DNA of 64,000 nt. Source: Bufo bufo. Its lineage: Eukaryota > Chordata > Amphibia > Anura > Bufonidae. A program made the translations under genes and the position numbers. This document shows positions 23,136-34,722 of this stretch, piece after piece (position 1 is the stretch's first letter; every line of letters starts with the position of its first letter). Under the pieces are notes generated by a model. It saw only the letters and a list, made by a program, of their open reading frames with translations, was not told the origin of the DNA and searched no databases. The stretch is taken from positions 396,270,119 through 396,334,118 of the forward strand of contig NC_053392.1 in assembly GCF_905171765.1 (NCBI RefSeq), given 5' to 3'.

Positions 23136-24516
23136 AGCTAATGTGTATGGCCACCTTAAGTTTCACAGTTTTATATTGGCTCTTGTAATGCCATTGTGTT
23201 ACTCTGCTCCCCTGCAGATTATCACTGTCAGTCTCGGCAGCAGTGCACCCTGTGAATAGCCTACTTTCAGGAGACCCTTCTAAACAAACAAGATTGTAAA
23301 AGGGAGACAAGCCATTTGAAAGTGTCTTATCACAACAATCCGTGTCCATATTACCCAGTTAGAGCAAACGAATGTCGTAGATGGGGGTCCCCTTCTAAGG
23401 ACCCTAGTCTAATATAAATGTATGCTGATCACATTCCCAGCTTCTTTTTAAAAAGGGGTTATCTTCATGAGACATCCCAATATGGTCTATAAAGATGTAG
23501 ATCGTACTCCAAAGATTTGTTCAGTTAAGGCTTTGTTCACATTTGATGGAGGCTCCTTTTGAAACAGTCAGCGGTAACGTGAATAGAGCCTAAAGAAGCA
23601 CTCTGTCACCTGGAAAAAGAACAATATGTACAGAACAAGTTGTATGGGCCGTTGACTCATTAGGGTGTTCCTGGATATTTAAGTATTAGCAGGAAAAAGG
23701 GATGAGACTCGGAAATAAGGATTTTCAGCTTATTTGAATAACAATATTGTGTGCTAACCAGAAGCTTCACCAGCTTCATAATTATTGTTCTTGAAGTTCC
23801 GCAAAATGTTATAAATAGTATTTACTCAGCTATTTCTACTAACTGAAGATATACTTAAACATATTTGACATGTCACGCTCCAAATATTTTTTTTTTAAGG
23901 ACATTATTAAAGATAGAGCAGACTTTGGTAATCTCTGTAATCTTAAAGGAATGTGGAGTGGAATGTTAAAAAGGATTACTGAAGTGTTTTTTTTATTTTT
24001 ATTAATGACAATTGTGGATTCATATTTTTTTGGCTTTCATTGTTTATTGATGTGGTATTTAATGGAGTAGCTGAATGTTGGGTATTTCCACCCAAATTCC
24101 ATCCTTTCTGTTTAGTGAGGATTAGGTAAATGAAGTGCTTTTCCCTGCATGTTTCCTGAAGCTGGCCATACACATTAGCCTTTATTCACATTACCATATT
24201 TTTGATCCATGTCCGATCTATATTTTTTGCATTTCGCATGCAGACATTCATTTCTTAGGGACTGCAAAAAGCATATCCAAGGGCTGCCCCCATCCGTGCT
24301 GCTGTGCACCTTCTATTTTCCTAGGCCATTTTGTGGACAAGAATAGACATTTTGATAATGGGGCCCGATAAATGTGCAGGAGGTAAACAGTCGCTATCCG
24401 CTTTTTGCGGATTGCAAAACAGATATGGCCGTATGGGAAATGTGTGAACCTACCGATTTTGGCATGACTAGCTGACCATCTGACATGTATGGGGGGTTCC
24501 CAATTTTCCCCCCAAC
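23136..24516. other. Mostly unique; holds a candidate exon and a dispersed-repeat copy
   Basis: Apart from the candidate exon at 23220-23308, positions about 23590-23700 are an inverted copy of 28660-28770. Shared phrases include AACAAGTTGTA/TACAACTTGTT and CAGGTGACAGAGTGC. Confidence 0.45.
23220..23308 (+). CDS. Possible third or terminal host exon
   Basis: A very good acceptor (TGTTACTCTGCTCCCCTGCAG) precedes it. Entered in phase 2 from the exon at 18124-18173, it is open for 27 codons (starting LSLSVSAAVHPVNSLLSG) and ends in TAA after KQTRL. Such an end would be a class I PDZ-ligand-like C-terminus. The alternative frame also stays open for a shorter distance, so this is weaker than the upstream pair. 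I saw no polyadenylation signal close behind. Confidence 0.35.
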
Positions 24517-24524
24517 ATCAGGAT

Positions 24525-24827
24525 TAGTGATGAGCAAATCGACTTCGGATGAAACATCTGAAGTCGATTCGCATAAAACTTCGTTAGAATACTGTACAGT
24601 ATTAGAATGTTTTGGCTCCAAGGTACCACTTGGAACCGAAACAGAGTTCGGTAAAAGGTTTTTAACAGTAGAAATTATTTTCTGAAGTTATTACCCGAAG
24701 TCTCGCCAGACTTCGCAAAGTAATAACTTTAGCTCATAGGAGACAATGCGTTTTAATACTGTACGGAGTGCTCGCTCCTTACAGTATTCTAACGAACTTT
24801 TATGCGAATAGACTTTCCTCATCCCTT
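24525..24827. mobile_element. hAT-like MITE
   Basis: Inverted ends TAGTGATGAGCAAATCGACT and a decayed GAATAGACTTTCCTCATCCC are flanked by ATCAGGAT and TTCAGGAT (7 of 8 identical), consistent with an 8-bp hAT duplication. The interior has ACTTCGGATGAAACATC and TACTGTACGGAG phrases, shared with 29868-30066. Confidence 0.6.
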
Positions 24828-25188
24828 TTCAGGATAGATAAGGATTTGAACTTCCTGATCCTTTTGTGTCTGACAGTGGCTTTTCCACTCTCCCTGTTCA
24901 AGCATAAACCGATGTGCATGCCTATAGAGGGGTTCGGAAGGGAAAGATATAAGCCAAATGAGCTAGATAATGGGTTTAGCAACCCTAAGGTCAAAGCAGC
25001 ACCACAAAGGACACTGTTGGAGTTCTTGAAACTTCCTTGAAACCCCTTTTAACTGTGACTGTGGTTTATTTGTGCATTTCTTTTACATTAAAGTCAATGA
25101 GGAAAAAAAAATCACAATTCACCAATATCTGGCTGCCTCAGTTTAGCCAATGCAGCCAAATCCAAAAATATTCAATGTGGAAACATGG

Positions 25189-25243
25189 TCTTTAAGTGAA
25201 GGAGAGTGCACTACGCATGCATGGCGTGCTCTTCATTCACTGC
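25189..25243. mobile_element. Left remnant of a MITE split by the solo LTR
   Basis: TTTAAGTGAAGGAGAGTGC and CATGCATGGCG resemble the interior of the T2-like element at 11501-11896. The remainder of that repeat type continues beyond the LTR to a CCCTTTAA end near 26755. Confidence 0.4.
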
Positions 25244-26518
25244 TGTGACGAATACCATGCCTGGTGCCCGCTTGACGTCACCTACGTCAAGCTCACGAGA
25301 TGCAGTATGGTCACTTGTTACCAAAGAGTGACATTACGCCCTCCAGAGGAGCAGGTGAGGTCAGTTTGGTACAGTTTACACAGACACCTCTTGTCCACGT
25401 GGGTACAGGGAGGCAACAAGCTGAGAGAGCCTTTTCACTGCTGCAGTGAAAACAGCGCTGTCTCAGCCCAGCTGTCTGCCACCAGCTTCTCGTTTGATAT
25501 AAGCCCGGTCCGCTAACAGGATTATATAGGGTGAGAAACCAACCCGGGGTAGCTTATAACTAGGCTGAAACACGGACGTGGGGATTCGTGATCGAGATAC
25601 AAGATAGCACAAGATTAAATTATATATTTAATCGCCTTAAGGGCACACTAGATGACACAATATACACAGAGAATATATACAGTGGTCTGAGGTTACAGAT
25701 ACAGGTGATATAGGTACAAAAGGGTTAAGCAGAACAATAAGTCAGTTTACCAGATATGAGTCCTTTTTGGGTAGTGATGAGTTCTTAGCTGTATTCACGT
25801 CGGAGGCGGTGATGTCAGCTGGTTGCAGGTCCCTCCAAACACATTGCACGATGTGACCCCCTTTCAGAGAAAGACACGCCTGCTTGCTGGCACAAGCCTT
25901 TTTCCCTGTAGCCGACCCCTCCCATCCTGGCCTTTGGGAGGAGTCCACCCCCTTCCTTCTGAAATGGCTGCAAATGACCCACAAAACCCTTTAGGGTTTA
26001 TAGCTCCAGTCCAGAAGGTCACAGGGAGGGAGATGGTTCTGGCACCAACGGATCCGCCTTTGTTCCAGCTACAACTAGAGTGCAAACATGGGGCTGCTAT
26101 TGGGTTTCTGTGGGGAGATATGGATATCTCCCTTCTCTGGCATCCCACCCTCAAACAAAGACCATGGGCATGTTCATCGTGGCTACCGGGACATAATTAT
26201 GTATCCAGTTTGCGCCTGCGATGGCCGGGCGATTCATAATCCCTTATGAAATGTAGGTGCCAACATGTCTGGGAGGTATCATTGATCCTGGCAAGGGCTG
26301 ATACCTCCTGCTGGGGGTTTTCCTGCAGGATCCGTGCTGTCTGACTAGAGGTGTGAAATGTAACCAAATGTGGCCAGCTAGGAGTTTTCTGCTGCTTCTA
26401 TCTTGCTGCGGCTTTAAAGCAGGGCCCCCCGTGGAGCTTGATTTTTTACTGCCATCTTTCAGCAAATGGTAGGTGTGAGGACATGGCTGACAGTAAATAT
26501 TATTCCATATTCCTCACA
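25244..26518. mobile_element. Solo LTR, 1275 bp
   Basis: The segment starts TGTGACG and ends CCTCACA, so it has TG...CA termini, and it is flanked by the exact 5-bp duplication ACTGC (25239-25243, 26519-26523). That is the footprint of an LTR retrotransposon reduced to one LTR by recombination. No gag or pol sequence is present and the family is not identified. Confidence 0.75.
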
Positions 26519-26523
26519 ACTGC

Positions 26524-26755
26524 TTTAGCCCCATATTTGTGGATGGAGAGTTGCGCAGCACAAGCGCAACCACATCTGCATTCACTGCTATGGGACTGTT
26601 GGGAATAGCCAAGCCAGCTCTTGGCTACTTTTGAACCCCCATAGCAGTGAACGGAGGGGGCCCGTTCTGGAGATAGGTCCCACCCCTGAGATCCACTAGT
26701 ATCTAACAATTGATGGAATATCCGAAAAATGTCTGAGATGGGGAAAACCCTTTAA
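26524..26755. mobile_element. Right part of T2-like MITE
   Basis: Contains CATTCACTGCTATGGGACTG and GGTCCCACCCCTGAGATCC and ends AAAACCCTTTAA. It is homologous to 11501-11896 and 18304-18702. Confidence 0.55.
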
Positions 26756-26790
26756 ATTTCAAGTAAAATCATTTCACTAAATTAATTATC

Positions 26791-27286
26791 TTAAAGGGAA
26801 CCTGTCATCAACTTTATGCTGCCCATACTAACGGCAGTATAAACTAGAGACAGGTGAGTTGATTTCAGAGGTCTATCATTTTATAAGTTAAAAGTAAGTG
26901 GTTGCCGAGAACCAACATCACAATCATTGCAGACTAGGCCTGGAAAAGAGTCCCGGCCACCTGAGAAGAGTCATGGTTATTCATGAATTCCTGCTCTCCC
27001 TGCCCACCTGCTGATGATTGGCAGTCTTCTACATAGTTTTCTCCCTTTCTGTCTAGGAGAGAACTGCCAATCATCAGCAGATAGGTGAGAGCAGGAGATG
27101 ATGAATAACCATGACTCTTCTCAGGTAGATTTGACTCTTCTCAGGACTGGGCTGCAATGATTATGATGCTGGTTCTCAGTAACCACTTACTTTTAGCTCA
27201 TGAGTGACACCTCTGAAATCAGCATTTCTGTCACTAATTTATGCTGCCCTCAGTGAGTTCAGCATAAAGTTGATAGGTTCCCTTCA
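26791..27286. mobile_element. T2/Kolobok-type MITE with long arms
   Basis: Starts TTAAAGGGAACCTGTCATC and ends GATAGGTTCCCTTCAA (TTAA with one change). Inverted arms of about 200 bp meet near 27040, with CTGCCAATCATCAGC motifs mirrored. The left terminal sequence recurs at 63217. Confidence 0.8.
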
Positions 27287-27534
27287 AGAAACATATGAAA
27301 CATACTCCAGGCTGCATAATAAATTATTTCATACATTTCAGCCATAATGCGAGACCAAGGCACGCTTCCTGTCTGGCTGAAAAACCTAAACTAAACTGTG
27401 ACAAGTTGAGGTTATGGTTTCTCATCCAACTTCTGTCTTGAAAAATTTCATTTCAAGGTACATCAAGAGCTGGAATGCAGAACTGCAAATTTCTTCAGTG
27501 TTTCTCATAGCTATTAAGAATGAATTAGTTCACC

Positions 27535-27638
27535 TTTAGCTAGCCTAACTTGTACAGTGTGTGAAATTAGTAGTTTTTCAGAGTTTTTTAGCTAGCCTAA
27601 CTTGTACAGTGTGTGAAATTAGTAGTTTTTCAGAGAAC
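27535..27638. repeat. Tandem duplication, two 52-bp units
   Basis: TTTAGCTAGCCTAACTTGTA and the rest of the unit appear twice, exactly 52 bp apart, with essentially no divergence. Confidence 0.9.
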
Positions 27639-27737
27639 GTGTCTGCTACACAACCTCTGTTAATTATTTTATACAGTAGAGACACATTTCTATAAGCACC
27701 ACATAGTCTACCATAAAATTCTGGATTATAACAAGCC

Positions 27738-28076
27738 TTAAAGGAAATATGTCACCAAACTTTTATCCAGTTAAAAACAGATAGCAAGACATATCCTTTT
27801 TTTCTAATCTGTTTTTATTTTCTGACTGCAGTTTTTTTTGAACCTGATTATAGGGGGGGGGGGCATCTTGCCTGAGCTGTTCTTAACATCATTTAACACA
27901 GTGGTCTGGAGCAGACCGTATTGGCTTCTATGGGAGCGTTTTCTAGGCATTCTCTGTGACCTGTGCAGAGGAAAGAATAGATAAGCTTGGACAATCGCCT
28001 ATTGTGAATGATGGATCTGTCTTATCTATGCACAGAGGTGATATCAATTTACAGGTAAAATAAGAATCACAGCTAA
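27738..28076. mobile_element. T2-like MITE, truncated by a Harbinger insertion
   Basis: Begins TTAAAGGAAATATGTCACC. The sequence from about 27900 matches 15060-15250. It stops at the Harbinger MITE that begins at 28077, and its right end is missing here. Confidence 0.55.
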
Positions 28077-28425
28077 GGCTACTTTCACACTGGCGTTTCT
28101 GGGTCCGCTTGTGAGATCTGTTTCAGGGCTCTCACAAGCGGCCCAAAACAGATCAGTTTAGCTCCAATGCATTCTGAATGGAAAAGGCTCCGCTCAGAAT
28201 GCATCAGTTTGCCTCCGTTCAGCCTCCAATCCGCTCTGGAGGCAGACACCAAAACGCTGCTTGCAGCGTATTGATGTCCGTCTGACGATGCGGAGCCAAA
28301 CGGATCCGTCCTGACTTACAATGTAAGTTCCGTTCTGAAAGGATACAAGCGTTTGCATTATAGGTGCGGATCCGTCTGTGCAGATACCAGACGGATCCGC
28401 ACCTAAAGCTGGTGTGAAAGTAGCC
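28077..28425. mobile_element. PIF/Harbinger-type MITE
   Basis: Ends GGCTACTTTCACAC and GTGTGAAAGTAGCC match perfectly as an inverted pair, flanked by TAA and TTA. The 349-bp interior is made of mirrored ACGGATCCG and GCATTCTGA phrases. Confidence 0.8.
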
Positions 28426-28911
28426 TTAGCAGATAACTGAAGTAAAGTGATCTGTACAGACCAAGAAGTGGTGCCCATTATTAGGCTTAGTGGCCAGTGC
28501 GAAAATGTATGGCGGTCCTATCAGTGATTAAAAGATATCTCTGTATACACAACCATACAGGGAAGGCTATCAATCACTGATAGGACCGCCCGAGGTCAAA
28601 GAAGCTTCTGGTCAGCACACAATTTTGCTGTTTACATGAGCTGAAAACCATTATTTCCAAGTGTCTCATCTGCTAACACTGAAATATCCAGGAACACGAT
28701 AATGAGTCAGTGGCCTGTACAACTTGTTCTTTACATCATGTCCTTTATCCAGGTGACAGAGTGCATCTCTCACCCAAACTATTTAGAGGAATACCTTGCA
28801 TTGCAAGAGCACAGCATCTGCAGCAACTCAACATCAAAATTTAACTACACCTTAATATGGACTCTTCCGAGATGGATTTATTGTCAATTGATCCCTATTC
28901 ATTTCAGCTGC

Positions 28912-29313
28912 CATAAAGGGCAAAGGGTTTTCCAAGATTCTTTACTTATGACCCATCCTCAGGATAGGTCATCAGTATCTGATCTGTGGGGTTCCGACAC
29001 ACTAGATCCCTGCTGATTAGCTGTTTTGAGAAGGCAGGGGCACTAATGTAATCGCCGTGGCCTTCTCTCTGCTTTTCCTAGGCCAGTGGCGACACGCTGA
29101 TGACCCATCCTCAGGATAGGTCATCAGTATCTGATCTGTGGGGTTCCGACACACTAGATCCCTGCTGATTAGCTGTTTTGAGAAGGCAGGGGCACTAATG
29201 TAATCGCCGTGGCCTTCTCTCTGCTTTTCCTAGGCCAGTGGCGACACGCTGATCAGTCACATTGCGTAGGAGCAGCTCAGCCCAGAGGATAGGTAATCAG
29301 AAAACCCTTTTAA
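28912..29313. mobile_element. T2-like MITE carrying an exact internal duplication
   Basis: The ends AAAGGGCAAAGGGTTTTCC and AGAAAACCCTTTTAA form the inverted pair. Inside, the 152-bp unit 28949-29100 is repeated at 29101-29252 with no difference that I can see. Confidence 0.7.
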
Positions 29314-29589
29314 GTCTACAGCGTTTTACCGAGTGCTGCAGACACCTGTGTGTAACAAGTCAGATAGGCAGGGTGATGGACAGTGATGGGGCACATGTAC
29401 ATAGTCATGGAGTGGGGTAGTGAAAGCCTCTGTATGTTACACACAGGCCTCTTCAACGCTCAGTAGAACGCTGAAGACAGACTCTCCTTAGCAGTGCTCA
29501 ATCAGAGCTTTGCTAAGTAAACTCTTTACACCCTCTTTTCTAGTACAAAGAAACATTTATTTCTTTATTGAAGTATATTACAAAAATAC

Positions 29590-30085
29590 TTAAAGGGGTT
29601 GTCTCACTTCAGTAAGTTGCAATTATCATGTAGAGAAAGTTAATACAAGACACTTACTAATGTATTGTGATTGTCCATATTGCTTCCTTTGCTGGCTGGA
29701 TTCATTTTTCTATCACATTATACACTGCTCGTTTCCATGGTTACAGACGACCCTGCAATGCATCAGTGGTGGTCCTGGAAAAAGCACAAGCCTCTCTGGT
29801 GGCCAGGACTGTGGGAGCTCACATAGGCTGATGCTTTTTCCTATATTGTGAAAGCACGACCGACGCTTGGAACCGAACTCGAGTTCGGAAAATGTTTTTT
29901 TTACAGTGCAAATTTATTCATGAAGTTATTGTGCAAAGTCCAACTTCGGCTCATCAGAGCCAATACATTCTAATACTGTACGGAGCTTCTGCTCCTTACA
30001 GTATTAGAACAAAGTTTTATGCGAATCGACTTCTGATGTTTCATCCGAAGTCGATTCACTCATCCCTAGAGACAACCCCTTTTAA
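29590..30085. mobile_element. Chimeric T2 MITE with hAT-like fragment inside
   Basis: Begins TTAAAGGGGTTGTCTCACTT and ends GAGACAACCCCTTTTAA. The left two thirds match the MITE at 57780-58238. From 29868 the sequence switches to one arm of the hAT-like repeat seen at 24525-24827 (CTTGGAACCGAA through CCGAAGTCGATTCACTCATC), then returns to the T2 end at about 30067. Confidence 0.7.
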
Positions 30086-30937
30086 CACCCCTGTCCCTAC
30101 ACTATATAAAAAATAAACTGAAAAGACAGTTATACTTTAGGTTCTCTTCCAGTGTCTGTAATATTTTATTCTTCTTTTTCCTGTAAATTAACCCTAAATA
30201 TTAGTTTAGGCTTAATGCTATATTTTTAACTATTAAATTCCAGCTTTTAGATATTGTCGATAAGGAAAAGTGTTGAATAAAATTCCATCAAGCCAAAGTT
30301 CCACTGACTCTATCCTGTAAATTTGCTTTATCTCCCAGTTAGGAGCAGGAAAAGCAAATACTGATATGATTCCATTTGGCCTCCTCTTTTATCAGAACTT
30401 GACTTTTATTAAAGTGAGTGACAGATTATACAATATAAATATGTATGAGACCTTCTCAGCATGGTCCATATTGAAGTGTAGTTAAATTCTTTGTAAACTA
30501 GATTTCCAGCTCTGCAGGTTATTGACCTCTCCCACAGTGCACCGTTAGGAACTGTTTGCTAGGAATCACTAGTGTACACCTTTGCTTCTGGGCTTGGGAT
30601 TTTATACGTGATTATTATCCAGTGTTGGGTGCGGTATCCATATTTGCTTGGGTAACTCTGCTTTTAAATATCCATTGCATTTTTAATGTAGTACTGTTTG
30701 TTACAGGCAGTGGGTGTGGACCCACTGTACCAACTAACCGGTTTGACCTTAGACTGATTCTATGGGCGTTGTCCTGGTGGGCCCCTGGTTTTCACCCTTT
30801 AACCCCTGTACAAGGATCTGGTCTTCTTTGCAGGGGTGTTATCAGCAAACAAAAAGGAAGTCAGTCAGCACATCCCAATGTGCAGTAGCGCGCTGCCATG
30901 GCAAAGAAAAAAACGAAAAAACAAAACACAATGCAAC
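30086..30937. other. No gene recognised
   Basis: Apparently unique sequence. A plus-strand open frame at 30556-30888 has no recognisable motif. Confidence 0.35.
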
Positions 30938-31239
30938 ACGTCAAGGTGATCTCTGTAAGACGGGAACTTAACACTAAATGCTAACTGTTATGTGCCATAA
31001 CGACCACCATAAAATTCAGGGAGTGCAGGTTCCACATGCATGCTGAGTCCACTCTGCCTTTTAATATTTCTGGTGCCAAAATGGCCTCCATTAAATTCAG
31101 GGGATGCAGGTACCAACATGCATGCTGAGCCCACTCTATACCTCTCCTGGTGCCAGACGGCTTCATGGTCATTATGGCACATAACAGGTAGCATTTAGTA
31201 TTAGGTTCCCATCTTACAGAGATTGCCTTGACGTGCGGC
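30938..31239. repeat. Foldback repeat with internal near-duplicate
   Basis: Arms of about 70 bp at each end are inverted copies (CACGTCAAGGTGATCTCTGT against ACAGAGATTGCCTTGACGTG). Between them is a 41-bp sequence present twice in tandem with a few changes (GGAGTGCAGGTTCCACATGC and GGATGCAGGTACCAACATGC). No terminal TSD is clear and the class is unknown. Confidence 0.7.
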
Positions 31240-32040
31240 AGATGGGCCCAAATAATTTTGTACAAAATGTATTTGCCAAGAGTCTCAGATTTGCATAATA
31301 ACCGTAGCATTAGCACCAGAATGTTTTCTATTACTATGGCATTATTGTACTTTTATTTGGTTTGCAGAGTGCTGTTGCGTTGTTCTTTTTTTTTCCCCTT
31401 AGGGGTGTTACCAGGCCACTAACTCTTGAGATAGTCCTGGTGTAGTTGGCAGCCGAACCACAGGGGTCAGAGACACCGGTGAGAAGCACCGATGGGGTCA
31501 GGCAATATATGTAGTCCAGTATCAAGCTGTGGTCAGTGGATCTGAGAAATAGGCTAAGCAGGTCAGGACAGGTGGCTAGGAGTCAAAGTCAGAAGTCAAA
31601 CTGGAGTTCTGTACAGACATAGTCAGAGAGTGAATAACATCTTTGCTGGTAACTAGGGACTAGGTTTCCTAATGCTCATGACATAAATACACAGGGAAAC
31701 CCAGCTTTTTGTGGAGGTTTTACTCACTTTTTCAAAGTGGTGAGCAGTGAGGGGCCAGAGTAGGCAGTCTATCAAATGTATTATAATCTACACCAGAAAA
31801 ACTGCATAAATTCTAGTGGAGATCTAAACCAACTCCCTTGGTTGGTTGGTCTAGATCTTTGCTTTGTCACATGGACCTGCTCTTATGCACCACAGATATT
31901 AAGAGGCACCTCTTAATAATTGTGGTGCATCTAAAGCAAGCAGGGGAGAGATTAAGACAGGGGGGTAAAACTCTGGTCTTGATAAATGTCTTTCTATCTT
32001 TGTAAAGTTAATCAGAAACAAACTGCAGACTTTGGAAATA
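31240..32040. other. No gene recognised; repeat fragment at the right
   Basis: 31715-31990 resembles 700-900 and probably belongs to the same dispersed family. The rest shows nothing I can name. Confidence 0.4.
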
Positions 32041-32042
32041 TA

Positions 32043-33619
32043 CACTGCTCAAAAAAATAAAGGGAACACTTAAACAACACAATGCAACTCCAAGTCAATC
32101 ACACTTCTGTGAAATCAAACTGTCCACTTAGGAAGCAACACTGAGTGACAATCAATTTCACATGCTGTTGTGCAAATGGGATAGACAACAGGTGGAAATT
32201 ATAGGCAATTAGCAAGACACCCCCAATAAAGGAGTGGTTCTGCAGGTGGTGATCACAGACCACTTCTCAGTTCCTATGCTTCCTGGCTGATGTTTTGGTC
32301 ACTTTTGAATGCTGGCGGTGCTTTCACTCTAGTGGTAGCATGAGACGGAGTCTACAACCCACACAAGTGGCTCAGGTAGTGCAGCTTATCCAGGATGGCA
32401 CATCAATGCGAACTGTGGCAAGAAGGTTTGCTGTGTCTGTCAGCGTAGTGTCCAGAGCATGGAGGCGCTACCAGGAGACAGGCCAGTACATCAGGAGACG
32501 TGGAGGAGGCCGTAGGAGGGCAACAACCCAGCAGCAGGACCGCTACCTCCGCCTTTGTGCAAGGAGGAACAGGAGGAGCACTGCCAGAGCCCTGCAAAAT
32601 GACCTCCAGCAGGCCACAAATGTGCATGTGTCTGCTCAAACGGTCAGAAACAGACTCCATGAGGGTGATATGAGGGCCCGACATCCACAGGTGGGGGTTG
32701 TGCTTACAGCCCAACACTGTGCAGGACGTTTGGCATTTGCCAGAGAACACCAAGATTGGCAAATTCGCCACTGGCGCCCTGTGCTCTTCACAGATGAAAG
32801 CAGGTTCACACTGAGCACGTGCCAGATGTGACAGAGTCTTCAGACGCCGCGGAGAACGTTCTGCTGCCTGCAACATCCTCCAGCATGACCGGTTTGGCAT
32901 TGGGTCAGTAATGGTGTGGGGTGGCATTTCTTTGGAGGGCCGCACAGCCCTCCATGTGCTCGCCAGAGGTAGCCTGACTGCCATTAGGTACCGAGATGAG
33001 ATCCTCAGACCCTGTGTGAGACCATATGCTGGTGCGGTTGGCCCTGGGTTCCTCCTAATGCAAGACTATGCTAGACCTCATGTGGCTGGAGTGTGTCAGC
33101 AGTTCCTGCAAGACGAAGGCATTGATGCTATGGACTGGCCCGCCCGTTCCCCAGACCTGAATCCAATTGAGCACATCTGGGACATCATGTCTCGCTCTAT
33201 CCACCAACGTCACGTTGCACCACAGACTGTCCAGGAGTTGGCAGATGCTTTAGTCCAGGTCTGGGAGGAGATCCCTCAGGAGACCGTCCGCCACCTCATC
33301 AGGAGCATGCACAGGCGTTGTAGGGAGGTCATACAGGCACATGGAGGCCACACACACTACTGAGCCTCATTTTGACTTGTTTTAAGGACATTACATCAAA
33401 GTTGGATAAGCCTGTAGTGTGTTTTTCCACTTTAATTTTGAGGGTGACTCCAAATCCAGACCTCCATGGGTTAAAAAATTTGATTTCCATTTTTTTATAT
33501 TTGTGTGATTTTGTCAGCACATTCAACTATGTAAAGAACAAAGTATTTCAGAAGAATATTTAATTAACTCAGATCTAGGATGTGTTATTTTTGTGTTCCC
33601 TTTATTTTTTTGAGCAGTG
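32043..33619 (+). mobile_element. Tc1/mariner element, DD34E-type
   Basis: A 1577-bp element flanked by TA (32041-32042, 33620-33621). Ends are CACTGCTCAAAAAAATAAAG and its inverse, CTTTATTTTTTTGAGCAGTG. It holds a sense transposase gene with one frameshift. Confidence 0.93.
32340..33363 (+). pseudogene. Tc1-like transposase, one frameshift
   Basis: The start at 32340 gives [20 protein letters not shown], the first helix-turn-helix. It is followed by a second Arg-rich DNA-binding region ([17 protein letters not shown]) and VLFTDESRF with the first catalytic Asp. A small deletion near 32816-32826 shifts the frame and brings an early TGA at about 32829. The following frame resumes by 32850 and runs through SVMVWGGIS, the second Asp in LLMQDYARPHVAG and the Glu in SPDLNPIEHIW, ending THY at 33363. 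Thirty-four residues separate Asp from Glu (DD34E). The residue after the second Asp is Tyr where relatives usually have Asn. Confidence 0.93.
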
Positions 33620-33678
33620 TATATTAGGAAAGCTGTGATTGAAAAATTATTCAGCAGGCCCAATAAATGGTACAGTTC

Positions 33679-34007
33679 TTAAAGGACTGTCCAGCTTATA
33701 CGCTGAACTTGAAACACAAGTTCTCTTATCCCTACTCAACAATTTTTTGCCATCTTATTCTGATGCTTTCCAGTCCCCCACCAGCCTCTACTTCCTGGTC
33801 CCTTTTCGATTTCGACACGAAAAATGGGTGTTCAGCCAAACATTGGTCACAGTGGTGACCCGCCCAAGTCAGTGATTGGTTGAGTATGCACATTTCTGTG
33901 TCACTGGGGACCAGAAAGCAAAGACTGGTGGGGAAGGTATCGGAATGGGATGGTGAGACTTATTTTATTGTTTTTCACTATACTCTGGAGCCTGGACAGC
34001 CCCTTTA
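33679..34007. mobile_element. T2-like MITE
   Basis: Begins TTAAAGGACTGTCCAGCTT and ends CTGGACAGCCCCTTTA. The ends match as an inverted pair. No genes. Confidence 0.65.
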
Positions 34008-34714
34008 GGATGTGGCTTCACTCACAGCTTTGTGTGTCAATGTTTGATGCAGTTTTTTGAGTCAAAGCCAAAAGTTCCTACAACAAATTACAACAAAAAA
34101 TATCTGCCATGGTACAAGCCTGGCAATGTTTCTGGTTTACAGGGAGAATAGTTTAATAGATGTAGTTGCTGTGATAATGACTTTGTTTATATAACTTGGA
34201 TTTCAGGATATCCAGGTCATTCCCTGTATAAATCTGGGCCTTGTTACATCCTGACTACCATCCTGTTTTACCATTGTTGTTTATGTGTTTTACACATGTG
34301 CCCACTTCATTAGTAATGGGATGAATTTTTTTATGTTGAAGGCTAAAATAAGCTAATTTTCCATATTGTGCCTGGGGACTGTATGTAGATGTCCTGAAAT
34401 ACTGCTCATAAAGTTTGTTGCAAATTTTGTACAGTGTTTCCCCTTGTACAATGGTGGTTTAGTTCTAGATGCATTTCTTAAAACAGTTATTTTACAGTTA
34501 TGGAAAACAGCCAAGGAGGAGTCAGCAGACATATTGGTAATGAGAAGAAAACCTGATTGTACGGTCTAGTTATAAGGTGATTAGACAGTGCTGAATGTTT
34601 AGGGACACTCATTGTATTGACGTAACACACTCATTCTGAGTCCATTCTAAGTTTTTCTTAAATGGGTTGGCCAATTTCTGAATACTGTTGATCTGTGTGT
34701 TTGTAAGATGATTA
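34008..34714. other. No gene recognised
   Basis: Apparently unique AT-rich sequence between two transposons. Confidence 0.4.
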
Positions 34715-34722
34715 TATGGCAC

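Noticed and set aside
32403..32984. 193-codon minus-strand frame
   Set aside because: Antisense shadow of the plus-strand Tc1 transposase at 32340-33363.
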